Both the position numbers and the translations under genes were made by a program. Below the pieces are notes generated by a model. The model saw only the letters and a program-made list of their open reading frames with translations, was not told the DNA's origin and ran no database searches. Of a DNA stretch of 64,000 bases, positions 47,856 through 56,690 are shown one piece after another. Positions within the stretch are counted from its first letter, which is position 1. Every line of letters starts with the position of its first letter. Location of the stretch: NCBI RefSeq assembly GCF_000092045.1, contig NC_007766.1, positions 1-64,000 of the forward strand, read 5' to 3'. The DNA comes from Rhizobium etli CFN 42. Lineage in GTDB: Bacteria; Pseudomonadota; Alphaproteobacteria; Rhizobiales; Rhizobiaceae.

Positions 47856-48860
47856 GTGACAGCTTCCCTCAACGACATAGCCGCCCGCGCCGGCGTTTCC
47901 GTCAAGACCGTTTCGGGCGCCTTGCATGGTGGTTCGGCGCGCATGTCTGAGGAAACCCGGCAGCGGATCAAGGAGATCGCCGAGGAGCTCGGCTATGTCA
48001 CCAACTTCGCCGCGCGCAGCATGCGGCAGGGCTGGATGCCGCTCGTCGGTCTCGTCGCCGACGATCTGATCACCTCGCCCTTCGCCACCGAGATCATCAG
48101 GGGGCTCGACGGCGCCGTGCGCGCGGCCGACATGGCCGTGTTCGCCATGACGCTCGGCGGCCACCGGAGCATCGCCTCGATCCTCGACGAGATGCGCCGC
48201 TTTCGCCCGCGGGCGATTGCCTATGCCGCCATGTATCACAAGAGCGTCGACCTGCCGCCCGAATTTGCCGATGCGGTCGGCGTGATGATCAACTGCCGGG
48301 ACGCCAATGACCGCGTGACCTCGCTGGTGCCCGATGAATCCGGGGCGGCGATCGAGATTACCAATTATCTCATCGATGCCGGCCGTCGCAACATCGCCTT
48401 CATCAACCTGCCCGGGCTGCTCGCCGGCGAACTGCGGGAACTCGGGTTCCGGCAGGCGCTCGAGCACGCCGGCATCGACGGAGCCGGCGCCATCGTCCTG
48501 CCTGCCGTCAGCAAGGCGATCTACAGCGACCGCGCCCACAGCCTTGTCTCCGCGCATGTGCAGGAGCTGATGATCGGTCCCCGGCGCCCCGATGCCATCC
48601 TGTGCGGCAATGACCGGGTGGCCATGGAGGTCTATGCCGCGCTGCGCCGGGCAGGCGCGGCCATTCCCGACGACGTCGCCGTTGCGAGTTTCGACAACCA
48701 GGTCGAGATCGCCTCGCGTCTCGATCCACCACTGACCACCATGGCGCTCCCCCATCGCGCCATGGGCCGCCAGGCCGCCCAAATCCTGCTTGCCGAAGAC
48801 CGCGCCCCGGTCGGGGTGCAGAAACTGCCGTTCCAGCTGGTGGAGCGGGCATCCGTATAA
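47856..48860 (+). CDS. LacI-family repressor of the GH32 operon
   Basis: A 334-aa repressor. The HTH and hinge are ASLNDIAARAGVSVKTVSGA at the N-terminus, then a sugar-binding-like core (VGLVADDLITSPFATEIIRG near 67; CGNDRVAMEVYAALRR near 250; VASFDNQVEIASRL near 275). It starts with GTG; ribosome site weak. It precedes a sugar ABC importer and a GH32 enzyme on the same strand, 36 bases away, so its inducer is probably sucrose or a fructan fragment. Confidence 0.88.
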   Translation: MTASLNDIAARAGVSVKTVSGALHGGSARMSEETRQRIKEIAEELGYVTNFAARSMRQGWMPLVGLVADDLITSPFATEIIRGLDGAVRAADMAVFAMTLGGHRSIASILDEMRRFRPRAIAYAAMYHKSVDLPPEFADAVGVMINCRDANDRVTSLVPDESGAAIEITNYLIDAGRRNIAFINLPGLLAGELRELGFRQALEHAGIDGAGAIVLPAVSKAIYSDRAHSLVSAHVQELMIGPRRPDAILCGNDRVAMEVYAALRRAGAAIPDDVAVASFDNQVEIASRLDPPLTTMALPHRAMGRQAAQILLAEDRAPVGVQKLPFQLVERASV

Positions 48861-48896
48861 TTGAAATAGGCCCATTCAAATGGAGGAGGAATTCTA

Positions 48897-50186
48897 ATGG
48901 GTAAACGTTTACTTTGGACTCTGGTCATGTCCTCGGCACTGTCAGCCATAGGGGCGCAGGCAGCGGAGAAGACCGCAATACAGGTCATGCATCAGGGCGA
49001 TCCCGGTTTCGTCGCCGCCTACGGAAAGGTCGCCGAGCGCTTCGAGGCCACAAATCCCGGTGTCGACGTGCAGTTCATCTATGCGCCGCACGATGCCTAT
49101 AACGAGAAGTTCAGCGCCGCCGTCATGTCCAAGCAGCTGCCCGATGTGATGGAGCTCGATGCGCCGTTCCTCGCCAATTACGTCTGGTCGGGCTATCTTC
49201 AGCCGATCAAGCCGCTGATCGACAAGGATGTCGTCGACGACATGACGGAGTCCAACATCGCCCAGGGCACATACCCGATCGACAAGGACCTCTACGCAAT
49301 CGGCCTGACCGACTCCTCGGTCGTTCTCTACGGCAACAAGCAATATCTCGAAGCGATCGGCGCCCGCATCCCGAAATCGGTCGACGACGCCTGGACGCGG
49401 GAGGAGTTCGAAACCTACCTGGAGAAGCTTTCCAAGCTCGACGGCGTGAAGTGGCCGATCGACACCTTCCGCGGCTACGGCATCAAGACCGAATGGATCA
49501 CCTATGCCTATGGCCCAATCCTGCAATCGGCCGGCTGCGATCTCATCGACCGCAAGGCCTGGAAATCCGAGGGCACGCTTGATAGCGACGCCTGCGTCGA
49601 TGCGCTTGCGATGATGCAGAAATGGGTTAAGAACGGCTGGGTCGTGCCGCAGTCGGCCGGAACCAACCAGTTCTTCGTCGAAGGCAATCCGGCCGCGCTG
49701 GCGCTCGGCGGACACTGGGTCTATGCCGAGGCTGCTGCGACCATGAAGGACAATATCGTCGTGCTGCCGCTTCCGAAGTTCGGCGCCAAGGGTGCCAGCC
49801 CTGACGGCACCTGGATCTGGGCGGTCACCAAGACGTCGGCGCATCCCGAAATCGCAGGCAAATTCATAAGTTTCCTGCTGAAGGACAAGGAATACAGGGC
49901 CTTCGTCGCAAGCCAGTCCGGCTATCCCGGTCTGAAGAGCTTCGCCGCCGAATCTCCGCTCTATGCTCCCGGCGGCCCGATGGCGATCGCCTTCGAACAG
50001 GCATCGAAGACGGCCGTCGCCCGCCCGCCGCACCCAGCCTACCCCACGATCACCGCCGCCTTCATGCAGGCGGTCGACGAGGTGTTCAATGGCGGCGATC
50101 CGAAGGAGGCGCTGACAGCGGCCGCCGAGAAGATCGACCAGGATATCGAGGACAATGACGGCTATCCGCCGTTTGGCGAAGAGTAA
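48897..50186 (+). CDS. Sugar ABC binding protein (CUT1, fructo-oligosaccharide/sucrose type)
   Basis: A 429-aa type-II periplasmic binding protein with signal peptide MGKRLLWTLVMSSALSAIGA (cleavage near AQA-AE). QVMHQGDPGFVAAYGKVAER near residue 30, DVMELDAPFLANYVW near 83, ALALGGHWVYAEAAATMKD near 263 and FISFLLKDKEYRAFVASQSG are typical. GGAGGAGGAATTCTA precedes the ATG. A LacI-type operator overlaps codons 1-6. Its gene is followed by an 11-bp hairpin. Confidence 0.87.
   Translation: MGKRLLWTLVMSSALSAIGAQAAEKTAIQVMHQGDPGFVAAYGKVAERFEATNPGVDVQFIYAPHDAYNEKFSAAVMSKQLPDVMELDAPFLANYVWSGYLQPIKPLIDKDVVDDMTESNIAQGTYPIDKDLYAIGLTDSSVVLYGNKQYLEAIGARIPKSVDDAWTREEFETYLEKLSKLDGVKWPIDTFRGYGIKTEWITYAYGPILQSAGCDLIDRKAWKSEGTLDSDACVDALAMMQKWVKNGWVVPQSAGTNQFFVEGNPAALALGGHWVYAEAAATMKDNIVVLPLPKFGAKGASPDGTWIWAVTKTSAHPEIAGKFISFLLKDKEYRAFVASQSGYPGLKSFAAESPLYAPGGPMAIAFEQASKTAVARPPHPAYPTITAAFMQAVDEVFNGGDPKEALTAAAEKIDQDIEDNDGYPPFGEE
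48898..48915. promoter_or_regulatory. LacI-type operator inside the start of the binding-protein gene
   Basis: TGGGTAAACGTTTACTTT begins in the start codon. GTAAACGTTTAC (48901-48912) is a perfect 12-bp palindrome with the central CG of LacI-family sites and shares TGGGTAA-CG-T with the operator at 47827. Confidence 0.65.
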
Positions 50187-50195
50187 TAGACGTGA

Positions 50196-50231
50196 TCGCC
50201 CTGCAAGTCCCCGCCTGATATTGCAGGGCGA
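50196..50231 (+). promoter_or_regulatory. Intercistronic stem-loop after the binding-protein gene
   Basis: TCGCCCTGCAA / TTGCAGGGCGA, a perfect 11-bp stem with a 14-base loop, nine bases past the stop. Same arrangement as after the apiose binding-protein gene. Confidence 0.6.
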
Positions 50232-50262
50232 ACACCGGCATCCGGCTGGAGAGGAGGAGCCA

Positions 50263-51201
50263 ATGACCATGCAACAAGCAACATCGTCATCATCCGTCCG
50301 AAAGGCTCCGGCGCGCCGGCATGACACGGGACGACTGATGCAGGAAACGGCGATGCTCGCGCCGGCCGTGATCCTTTTGACAGTGTTTCTGATCGTGCCG
50401 TTCTTCCTGTCCTTCTGGACGGCGATGACCAACCAGCCCCTGGTGCCGCGCCCGACGCCGGTCCGCTTCGTCTGGTTCAACAATTTCCTCCGCATCTTCC
50501 AGGACGATCTGTTCTGGACCGCCCTCTGGAACGTCTCGCGCTTCACCTTCTGGATCATCCCGGCGCAGTGCGGCCTCGCTTTCGCGACCGCGCTGCTGCT
50601 TCATCAGAAGCTGCCGTTGCGCAATCTGCTGCGCGGCATGTTCTTCCTGCCGGCGATTACTTCCATGGTCGTGGTCTGCGTCATCTGGGGCACCCTGTTC
50701 CAATATCCGACGGGGCCGTTCAACCAGATCCTTGGCTTCCTCTCGGGCGGCGCGATCCAGCCGATCGACTGGCTCGGCGATCCCCAATGGGCGATGTTCT
50801 CGCTCGTCCTGCTCTCGGCCTGGCAGGCCTACGGTTTCCAGATGATCGTCTACCTCGCCGGTCTCCAGGGCATTCCCGACGAACTCTACGATGCCGCCAA
50901 GATCGACGGTGCGAACGCCTTCCGGCGTTTCTGGCACGTCACGATGCCAGGCTTGCGGCCGACCCATGTCTTCGTGCTTGTCATCACCACCATCCAGGCG
51001 TTCAAGCTCTATACCCAGGTCGCCATCCTCACGCAGGGCGGGCCGAAGAGCAGCACCGAAACCGTGGTGCATTATATGGTCCGGGCCGGTTTCGAGGAGC
51101 AGAAGATGGGTTATGCCTCCGCCGTCTCGGTCATCCTGTTCGTCATCGTTCTCGTCATCGCGCTGATCCAGCGCCAGCTCCTGAGGCGCTTCGATGTCTG
51201 A
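50263..51201 (+). CDS. Sugar ABC permease, MalF type
   Basis: A 312-aa permease with six hydrophobic segments, first at residues about 28-50 (LAPAVILLTVFLIVPFFLSF). The EAA loop is YDAAKIDGANAFRRFWHVTM near 210, with the conserved G. The ATG at 50263 follows GAGAGGAGGAGCCA. It overlaps the next permease by 8 bases. Confidence 0.88.
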   Translation: MTMQQATSSSSVRKAPARRHDTGRLMQETAMLAPAVILLTVFLIVPFFLSFWTAMTNQPLVPRPTPVRFVWFNNFLRIFQDDLFWTALWNVSRFTFWIIPAQCGLAFATALLLHQKLPLRNLLRGMFFLPAITSMVVVCVIWGTLFQYPTGPFNQILGFLSGGAIQPIDWLGDPQWAMFSLVLLSAWQAYGFQMIVYLAGLQGIPDELYDAAKIDGANAFRRFWHVTMPGLRPTHVFVLVITTIQAFKLYTQVAILTQGGPKSSTETVVHYMVRAGFEEQKMGYASAVSVILFVIVLVIALIQRQLLRRFDV

Positions 51202-52087
51202 TCTCGCTCTCTCGATCCCTGAGGCCCGCACCGCACGACCCCGCTCCGCCGCCAGGGTCCTGCGCACCGTCCAGACCGTCTGCATCTTCATCATCGCATT
51301 GGTGATCGTCTCTCCATTGCTGCTGCTCGTCGTCGCCAGCCTCAAGGACGACCGGTTCCAGATTCTGGCCGATATGGGCAGTTTCCGCGCCTTCTGGGTT
51401 TCGAATCCGACGCTCTCCAACTATGCGGAGGTCGGCCACCTCTCGGGCCAACTCGCCTTCGGCCGTTACCTCATCAACTCGCTGATCATCCTGGTCACCA
51501 CCGTCTGCTCCGGCCTGGTCGTCAACTCGATGGCCGGCTTCGTCCTCGCCTGGGGGTCGCTGAGGGGCCGGGCGGTCATCCTGTCGGTGGTGATCGCACT
51601 CTATGTGATCCCGCAGGAAAGCATCATCATGCCCCTCGTGATCATGGTATCCAGGGCGGGAATGTCCGATACTTTCGCGGTGCAGATCGTGCCGTGGGTC
51701 GCGAGCCCTCTCTACATCTTCCTGTTCTACCAGTTCTTCACGCAACTGCCGAAGGAGCTGCTGGAAGCCGCCGAGATGGACGGCGCTTCCTTTTTCCGGG
51801 CCTATCGCTCCATTTTCCTGCCGCTCAGCCTGCCCGCCCTTGCCACCGTATCGATCCTGATGGGCATCGAGACCTGGAACCAGTATCTCTGGCCGATCCT
51901 CGTGACGCAGACGGATTATGCCCGGCCGATCGCCGTCGCCATTGCCACGTTCTTCGGGCAGGACAGCATCTACTGGGATCGCGCAATGGCCGCCTCCGTT
52001 TTGATGATGATCCCGATCCTGGGGCTCTACCTCGTTTTCCAACGCTGGTTCGTGAGTTCCTTTATCGGCTCTGCCGTGAAAGGTTGA
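51194..52087 (+). CDS. Sugar ABC permease, MalG type
   Basis: A 297-aa permease with six hydrophobic segments (VCIFIIALVIVSPLLLLVV near residue 34). The EAA loop is LEAAEMDGASFFRAYRSIFL near 191, and the C-terminal FQRWFVSSFIGSAVKG is typical of MalG partners. Three bases separate it from the GH32 gene. No ATPase gene follows, so the importer must borrow one made elsewhere, as known for some CUT1 systems. Confidence 0.88.
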   Translation: MSDLALSIPEARTARPRSAARVLRTVQTVCIFIIALVIVSPLLLLVVASLKDDRFQILADMGSFRAFWVSNPTLSNYAEVGHLSGQLAFGRYLINSLIILVTTVCSGLVVNSMAGFVLAWGSLRGRAVILSVVIALYVIPQESIIMPLVIMVSRAGMSDTFAVQIVPWVASPLYIFLFYQFFTQLPKELLEAAEMDGASFFRAYRSIFLPLSLPALATVSILMGIETWNQYLWPILVTQTDYARPIAVAIATFFGQDSIYWDRAMAASVLMMIPILGLYLVFQRWFVSSFIGSAVKG

Positions 52088-52090
52088 AGG

Positions 52091-53809
52091 ATGACAAGCC
52101 AAGCGATATTTCCGTCCGGTGAAGGCGGGCGGGCGACGATCAGCGCCGTCCTGCCGGCGGGAACCACAATCCATGCCTGGATCAAGGCCTTGCGTGGCGG
52201 CGCCCTGGGAAGGCTGAGCGCTCAAGTCGACGGCGATCCGGCCTGTGCCGTCGAAACATCAAATCTCTATGAATTCGAGTTTCGGCTGCTGACGCTGGAG
52301 CGCGGTGGAGATACCGCCTTGTCCTACGATCCCGCTGCGACGAGCGTCTCGCTTGTCTATGCCTTCTCTCAGCCCCGCGTTCTCGAAGAGGGCATCCGGC
52401 TGCTGCATATCAGGCCTTCGAATGCCGCACCCGACATTACCGGCGGCTATCACTTCCGCCCGCCTTTCGGCTGGATGAACGATCCCAATGGGTTTGGAAG
52501 CTTCGGCGGCAAGGTGCACCTCTTCTATCAGCACTATCCCCATAGCCTTCGTTGGAACAACATGCATTGGGGTCATGCGGTCTCGGAGGACTACCTTCGC
52601 TGGACGCATCTCCCGATCTTTCTTCCGCCTTCGGACGAACTCGCCGCCCGGGCCGACGGGCTGGGCGGCGCATTTTCCGGCTCCGCGATCGCTCTTCCCG
52701 GCGATGAAGCCGGCTTTCGCATCTTCTTCACCGAACACATGAAGGACCGGGAACCCGAGGAACAGGTTCAGTTCACAGCCATCAGCCGCGATCTTGTCAA
52801 CGTCGAACCGGCAAGCCTGATCCTGCCCACGCGGCCCGCGGGCCTCGGTCTGACGAAGGACTTCCGCGATCCCTATGTCTTCCCGGGCCCCGACGACAAA
52901 TGGAAGATGCTCGTGGGCACGCGCGACCGCGAGGGCGGCGTCATCCTGCTCTACGAAACCGATGACCCGGCTGCGGCGACAGGATGGACCTTCCTCGGCA
53001 TTCTTCACCGCGAGAACCGCTTCGGCATGACGGCGGCGGAATGCCCTTGCATGGTGCCTCTCAACGGTGCCGCAAATGACCCAGCGACATGCTGGGCCCT
53101 TATCTTCGGTCTTCTGACCAGCCGCGACCCGGCCACGGGCCGGCGCAATATCACGCTTGCCACCGTCGGCCGCTTCGATGGCCACAGCTTTTCTGTCGAG
53201 TTCGAGCAGGAGTTGGACTTCGGCACCGACGCCTACGCGTTCCAGGCCTTCGTCGACAAGACCGGTCCGGTCGGCATCGCATGGCTTGCGAACTGGACGG
53301 ATGTTTCAAAGGAGGTCGATATGCCGACGGCGATGACGCTGCCGCGGCGGCTGGCATTGCACGGCGGCGCGCTGATCACGGCGCCGGTCGCCGGTGTCGA
53401 AACTCTGCGGCAGCGACAGCTGGATTCTCAAGACCTTCTGAACGGCCGTGCGGTCAATCTCGCCAACGGCTCTGTCGAGATCCTCCTCACGCTCGAGGAA
53501 GCGGGCAACGCCTTCCATCTCGCATTCGAACATCCCGAGGCGGCGGTCGCGGTACAGTTGAATGACGAGGGACTGAGCATTCTCTTTTCGGGAGCGGGTG
53601 CCAAGAGCTCGCCCCGTTATATCGCCGCCGGAGCACGCCCGGCAACCATCCGCATATTCCTCGACGCAGGCTCCATCGAGGTCTTCGGTGACGATGGCCG
53701 CTGGGCGGGCACTAAGCGGCTGCCGGGGTTTAAGGGGATAAATTCCATGCGGCTCGACGCACCAGAGGGACATGTGCTCAACGCCAATATCTGGCAACTT
53801 GGTCTTTGA
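52091..53809 (+). CDS. GH32 beta-fructosidase (sucrose/levan/inulin hydrolase)
   Basis: A 572-aa glycoside hydrolase family 32 enzyme. The nucleophile Asp131 is in GWMNDPNG, the stabiliser is in DFRDPYVF near 255, and the acid/base Glu is in TAAECPCMV near 315. A five-blade propeller (residues about 120-420) is followed by a beta-sandwich (to 572, with GSIEVFGDDGRW). About 115 residues precede the propeller, longer than usual. No signal peptide is seen, so it should cleave imported sucrose or short fructans in the cytoplasm. Last gene of the LacI-controlled operon. Confidence 0.92.
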   Translation: MTSQAIFPSGEGGRATISAVLPAGTTIHAWIKALRGGALGRLSAQVDGDPACAVETSNLYEFEFRLLTLERGGDTALSYDPAATSVSLVYAFSQPRVLEEGIRLLHIRPSNAAPDITGGYHFRPPFGWMNDPNGFGSFGGKVHLFYQHYPHSLRWNNMHWGHAVSEDYLRWTHLPIFLPPSDELAARADGLGGAFSGSAIALPGDEAGFRIFFTEHMKDREPEEQVQFTAISRDLVNVEPASLILPTRPAGLGLTKDFRDPYVFPGPDDKWKMLVGTRDREGGVILLYETDDPAAATGWTFLGILHRENRFGMTAAECPCMVPLNGAANDPATCWALIFGLLTSRDPATGRRNITLATVGRFDGHSFSVEFEQELDFGTDAYAFQAFVDKTGPVGIAWLANWTDVSKEVDMPTAMTLPRRLALHGGALITAPVAGVETLRQRQLDSQDLLNGRAVNLANGSVEILLTLEEAGNAFHLAFEHPEAAVAVQLNDEGLSILFSGAGAKSSPRYIAAGARPATIRIFLDAGSIEVFGDDGRWAGTKRLPGFKGINSMRLDAPEGHVLNANIWQLGL

Positions 53810-53834
53810 TCTCAGGTGCAATCCTGGCAAACGC

Positions 53835-53857
53835 ACGGCCGCCGGGGCGCCGGCCGT
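53835..53857. terminator. Hairpin between converging GH32 and DUF892 genes
   Basis: ACGGCCG / CGGCCGT with a 9-base GC-rich loop, 25 bases after the GH32 stop. No T-tract. Confidence 0.4.
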
Positions 53858-53884
53858 TGCGAAGGATCATGGCGCATTGAGCGG

Positions 53885-54388
53885 CTAGGCCGCCTTGCCC
53901 TTACCCTTGATGTTGGCTGAAGATTCGGCGAGCCGCGTGAGCTTCTTGTCGGTTGCCTCTTCTTCCGCCAGCGTAGCCTGCAGCAGCGGCACGGCATCCT
54001 TGAGGCCGAGCTGCTTTGCCCATGCGATCAACGTGCCGTAGCGGGCGATTTCGTAATGCTCGACGGACTGGGCGGACGAAATCAGGCCGGCATCGAGGGC
54101 AGCGGTGCCCTTGAATTCGTCCATGATCTCCTCGGCTTCGGCGATGATGCCCTGGATGGCCTCGCAGGTCTTGCCGCGTGCCGGTTTGCCGATCATTTCG
54201 AAAACCTGTTCGAGGCGTTCGACCTGCGCCTGAGTCTCGTCGCGATGCTGCAGAAAACCGGCTTTGCCCTCTTCCAATTGCGCGGCGCGGGCCATCTTCG
54301 GCAGAGCCTTCAGGATCTGCTTTTCGGCATAGTAGATGTCCTTGAGAGTATCGAGAAACAGGTCGTTCAGAGTCTTCTCGGTTGCCAT
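53885..54388 (-). CDS. DUF892 (YciE/YciF) ferritin-like stress protein
   Basis: A 167-aa four-helix protein. LNDLFLDTLKDIYYAEKQIL at the N-terminus, then DETQAQVERLEQVFEMIG near 48, VEHYEIARYGTLIAWAKQL near 108 and LLQATLAEEEATDKKLTRLA carry the Glu/His pattern of a di-iron ferritin-like fold. Such proteins are induced by osmotic and general stress. AGGAGGAATAA precedes the ATG. A GGAAC-N17-GTT promoter lies 34 bases upstream. A second DUF892 gene is at 59.2 kb. Confidence 0.88.
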   Translation of the reverse strand: MATEKTLNDLFLDTLKDIYYAEKQILKALPKMARAAQLEEGKAGFLQHRDETQAQVERLEQVFEMIGKPARGKTCEAIQGIIAEAEEIMDEFKGTAALDAGLISSAQSVEHYEIARYGTLIAWAKQLGLKDAVPLLQATLAEEEATDKKLTRLAESSANIKGKGKAA

Positions 54389-54421
54389 TTATTCCTCCTG
54401 TGGCGTGTCGTGACGACAATC

Positions 54422-54446
54422 AACTCTCGCATGGGTCGGATGTTCC
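54422..54446 (-). promoter_or_regulatory. EcfG/RpoE2-type promoter of the first DUF892 gene
   Basis: On the minus strand GGAAC (54446-54442), 17 bases, GTT (54424-54422), 34 bases before the start codon. Confidence 0.7.
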
Positions 54447-54672
54447 CGATCGGAAATATGACGCCCCTTTGGCCGGAGGCGTCAACTCTATCCGGCCAAG
54501 GAAGAGACCGTCCGACAGCATCGAGACGGCGATCACCGAACGACTGCGGGGCGCCGTTGTTCCCATCCGCAAGCCGGCGAGCATGTGCCGCCCCAGCCCG
54601 GGACTTGTGTCCGGTATCGTACGGCAACGATTAGGGAGCCAGCGACTTTCCTTCTCATCCCAGGAGAGAAAA

Positions 54673-55200
54673 ATGGCTTCCTCGTCTTCAGCACGCCCCG
54701 CGTCGCATTGTAAAGAAAAATCCGCAATCGAACGGGAGATCGTGGAACTGACGCCGGCATTGCGCGCCTTTGCCCGAAGGTTCCTGCGCAGCGATGATGA
54801 TATCGACGACCTTGTTCAGGAAACCTTGCTGAAGGCGCTGAACTCGCTTCATCTCTACCAGCCCGGCACCTCCCTCAAATCATGGCTTTTCACCATCCTG
54901 CGAAACACATTCTGCACCAACTATCGCCGGAAGAAGCGCGAGCCGGCGGGAATGGACGCGGCGATGGAACAGGTGGCGATCGCCCCGACGCAGGAGTGGG
55001 TGCTGCGGGAGCACGAGTTGCAGCGAGCCCTCACTCTTCTTTCCGATGACAGGCGCCGGGCTCTTACATTGGTGGCTGCCGGAACGAGTTATGAGGACGC
55101 CGCCAAGATGTGCGGGTGCCGGATCGGCACCTTGAAAAGCCGGGTGAGCCGCGCCCGCGAGTGCCTTATTGCGATGCTCGGAAACCATCTCGTCGATTGA
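54673..55200 (+). CDS. EcfG-like ECF sigma factor
   Basis: A 175-aa sigma-70-family ECF factor. Region 2 is RSDDDIDDLVQETLLKALNS near residue 38 and LKSWLFTILRNTFCTNYRRK near 66. Region 4 is ALTLLSDDRRRALTLVAAGT near 118 and YEDAAKMCGCRIGTLKSRVS. Wording such as LKSWLFTILRNTF and the CGCRIGTLKSR helix is close to the general-stress sigma factor EcfG (RpoE2). No anti-sigma (NepR) or PhyR lies beside it. The ATG at 54673 follows AGGAGAGAAAA. Rhizobia can carry several EcfG paralogues; this may be a plasmid-borne one serving the stress genes around it. Confidence 0.87.
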   Translation: MASSSSARPASHCKEKSAIEREIVELTPALRAFARRFLRSDDDIDDLVQETLLKALNSLHLYQPGTSLKSWLFTILRNTFCTNYRRKKREPAGMDAAMEQVAIAPTQEWVLREHELQRALTLLSDDRRRALTLVAAGTSYEDAAKMCGCRIGTLKSRVSRARECLIAMLGNHLVD

Positions 55201-55330
55201 GCGGCTTGCGCCAGTCCCGCTTCGCCTCGAGCGGCGAGCGGAACAAACGGTCATGGTCTTGGTTCCAATCCCAATCGATGAGATCGCCGATCGGATCGCT
55301 ATGGTCAACCGCCGGCCAGGCTGAACAGTC

Positions 55331-56656
55331 ATGAACGCGCGAAGTCATGCCATCTTTCCCAGAGTTAATCGCGCCGGATGGCTCGATACGCTTCGCGTAT
55401 TGACTGCGGTCGTGGCTCCGACGGTTGCCAAGGGCATCATCATTCGCCGCCCGACAATGGAGCGTCTGGCGGAGCGGCAGGGCTTCGACACAACCGCCGT
55501 GAAGCAGATGCAGCGGCTGAAAAGCAAATACGGGCCGGCCCCTCTTCTGCTGCCGATCCCATTGCGACCACAGCTGCTGATCCTCGATTCGGCCGATGTC
55601 GCCACGGTGCTTCAATCGTCGCCCGAACCGTTTGCCGCGGCGACTATGGAAAAGCATGCGGCCCTTGTTCACTTCGAGCCGGAGAACCTGCTTATCTCAT
55701 CGAACTCTCGGCGCGCCGAGCTGCGGCCAGCCCATGAGCACGCTTTGGCAACCGCAGACCGGCTGCATCCATATGCGATGCATTTCAAGAATATCGTCGA
55801 CGCCGAATTCCTGCAGATCCTGAAGCTGCCTCGTGAACTCGATTGGCCGGCCTTTTCGCAGGCCTGGTTCCGGATCGTCCGGCGAGTCGTCCTCGGCGAA
55901 CGAGCGCGCAAGGACGTTACATTGACCGAGACCTTGGATGAACTTCGAGGCCGGGCGAACTGGGCATTTGCCGCCCCGGTCGATCAGCGCAAGCTTGCCC
56001 GATTTCATGAGCACGTCGGCCGCTATCTGGTGGACCCGGAAAAGCACAGTCTTGTCAATCGATTTCCCAAAGGCGATAAGCTTGCTCCGGAAAACCAGGT
56101 AGCCCAGTGGCTGTTTGCCTTTGATGCAGCCGGTACTGCCGTTATAAGGACGCTCGCCTTGCTGGCCTGCCATGTGAGCTACTGGGGCAAAGCCGTGGAA
56201 GAGGCCATGGGCGTGGATCTCGATCGGCCCTTCACACGCAGCTGTCTGCTGGAAGTCCTGCGTCTCTGGCCGACGACTCCCGCAATCCTCAGGCAACTGA
56301 CCAAGGATATCCAGTCAGGCGATAGGGTCATCGCCCGCGGTACGGGCGTCATCATCTTCGTCCCCTTCTTCCATCGAGACCCTGCGCTCGTCTATGCCGA
56401 TCGGATGGAACCCAGCATTTGGGGACGGAACGATGCGTTGCCGGCCGCCGGACTCGTGCCTTTCAGCGCCGGTCCTGTCATTTGCCCGGCACATAATCTT
56501 GTGCCGGCGATTGCAAGCCTTGCCGTGGGCACGTTCTTGTCGTCCGCCGATATTGTGCTGCTGCATCCGTCTTTAACCGTCGCCAACCTGCCTGGCACCC
56601 TCAATCACTTCGACATCCGGCTGAAGCTGACGGCGCGCCGCAGGGAAAATAGATGA
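55331..56656 (+). CDS. Cytochrome P450-like protein
   Basis: A 441-aa protein. LLEVLRLWPTTPAILRQLT near residue 300 has the ExxR motif, and the haem region is PFSAGPVICPAHNLV with Cys385. It differs from the FxxGxRxCxG consensus: the Arg is Val and the Gly after Cys is Ala. The I-helix region FAFDAAGTAVIRTLALL near 264 has the AG-T oxygen-activation motif. Haem binding is likely but the odd loop suggests a divergent or non-monooxygenase member. No ferredoxin or reductase partner nearby. Confidence 0.8.
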   Translation: MNARSHAIFPRVNRAGWLDTLRVLTAVVAPTVAKGIIIRRPTMERLAERQGFDTTAVKQMQRLKSKYGPAPLLLPIPLRPQLLILDSADVATVLQSSPEPFAAATMEKHAALVHFEPENLLISSNSRRAELRPAHEHALATADRLHPYAMHFKNIVDAEFLQILKLPRELDWPAFSQAWFRIVRRVVLGERARKDVTLTETLDELRGRANWAFAAPVDQRKLARFHEHVGRYLVDPEKHSLVNRFPKGDKLAPENQVAQWLFAFDAAGTAVIRTLALLACHVSYWGKAVEEAMGVDLDRPFTRSCLLEVLRLWPTTPAILRQLTKDIQSGDRVIARGTGVIIFVPFFHRDPALVYADRMEPSIWGRNDALPAAGLVPFSAGPVICPAHNLVPAIASLAVGTFLSSADIVLLHPSLTVANLPGTLNHFDIRLKLTARRRENR

Positions 56657-56690
56657 CGCCGCAAGGGGAGAACGTCCAGTTCGCGTCGGC

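Noticed and set aside
47445..48875. 476-codon open frame on the minus strand
   Set aside because: Antisense to the LacI gene and the end of the ABC exporter; no motif.
48942..50558. 538-codon open frame on the minus strand
   Set aside because: Antisense to the binding-protein gene and the start of the permease gene.
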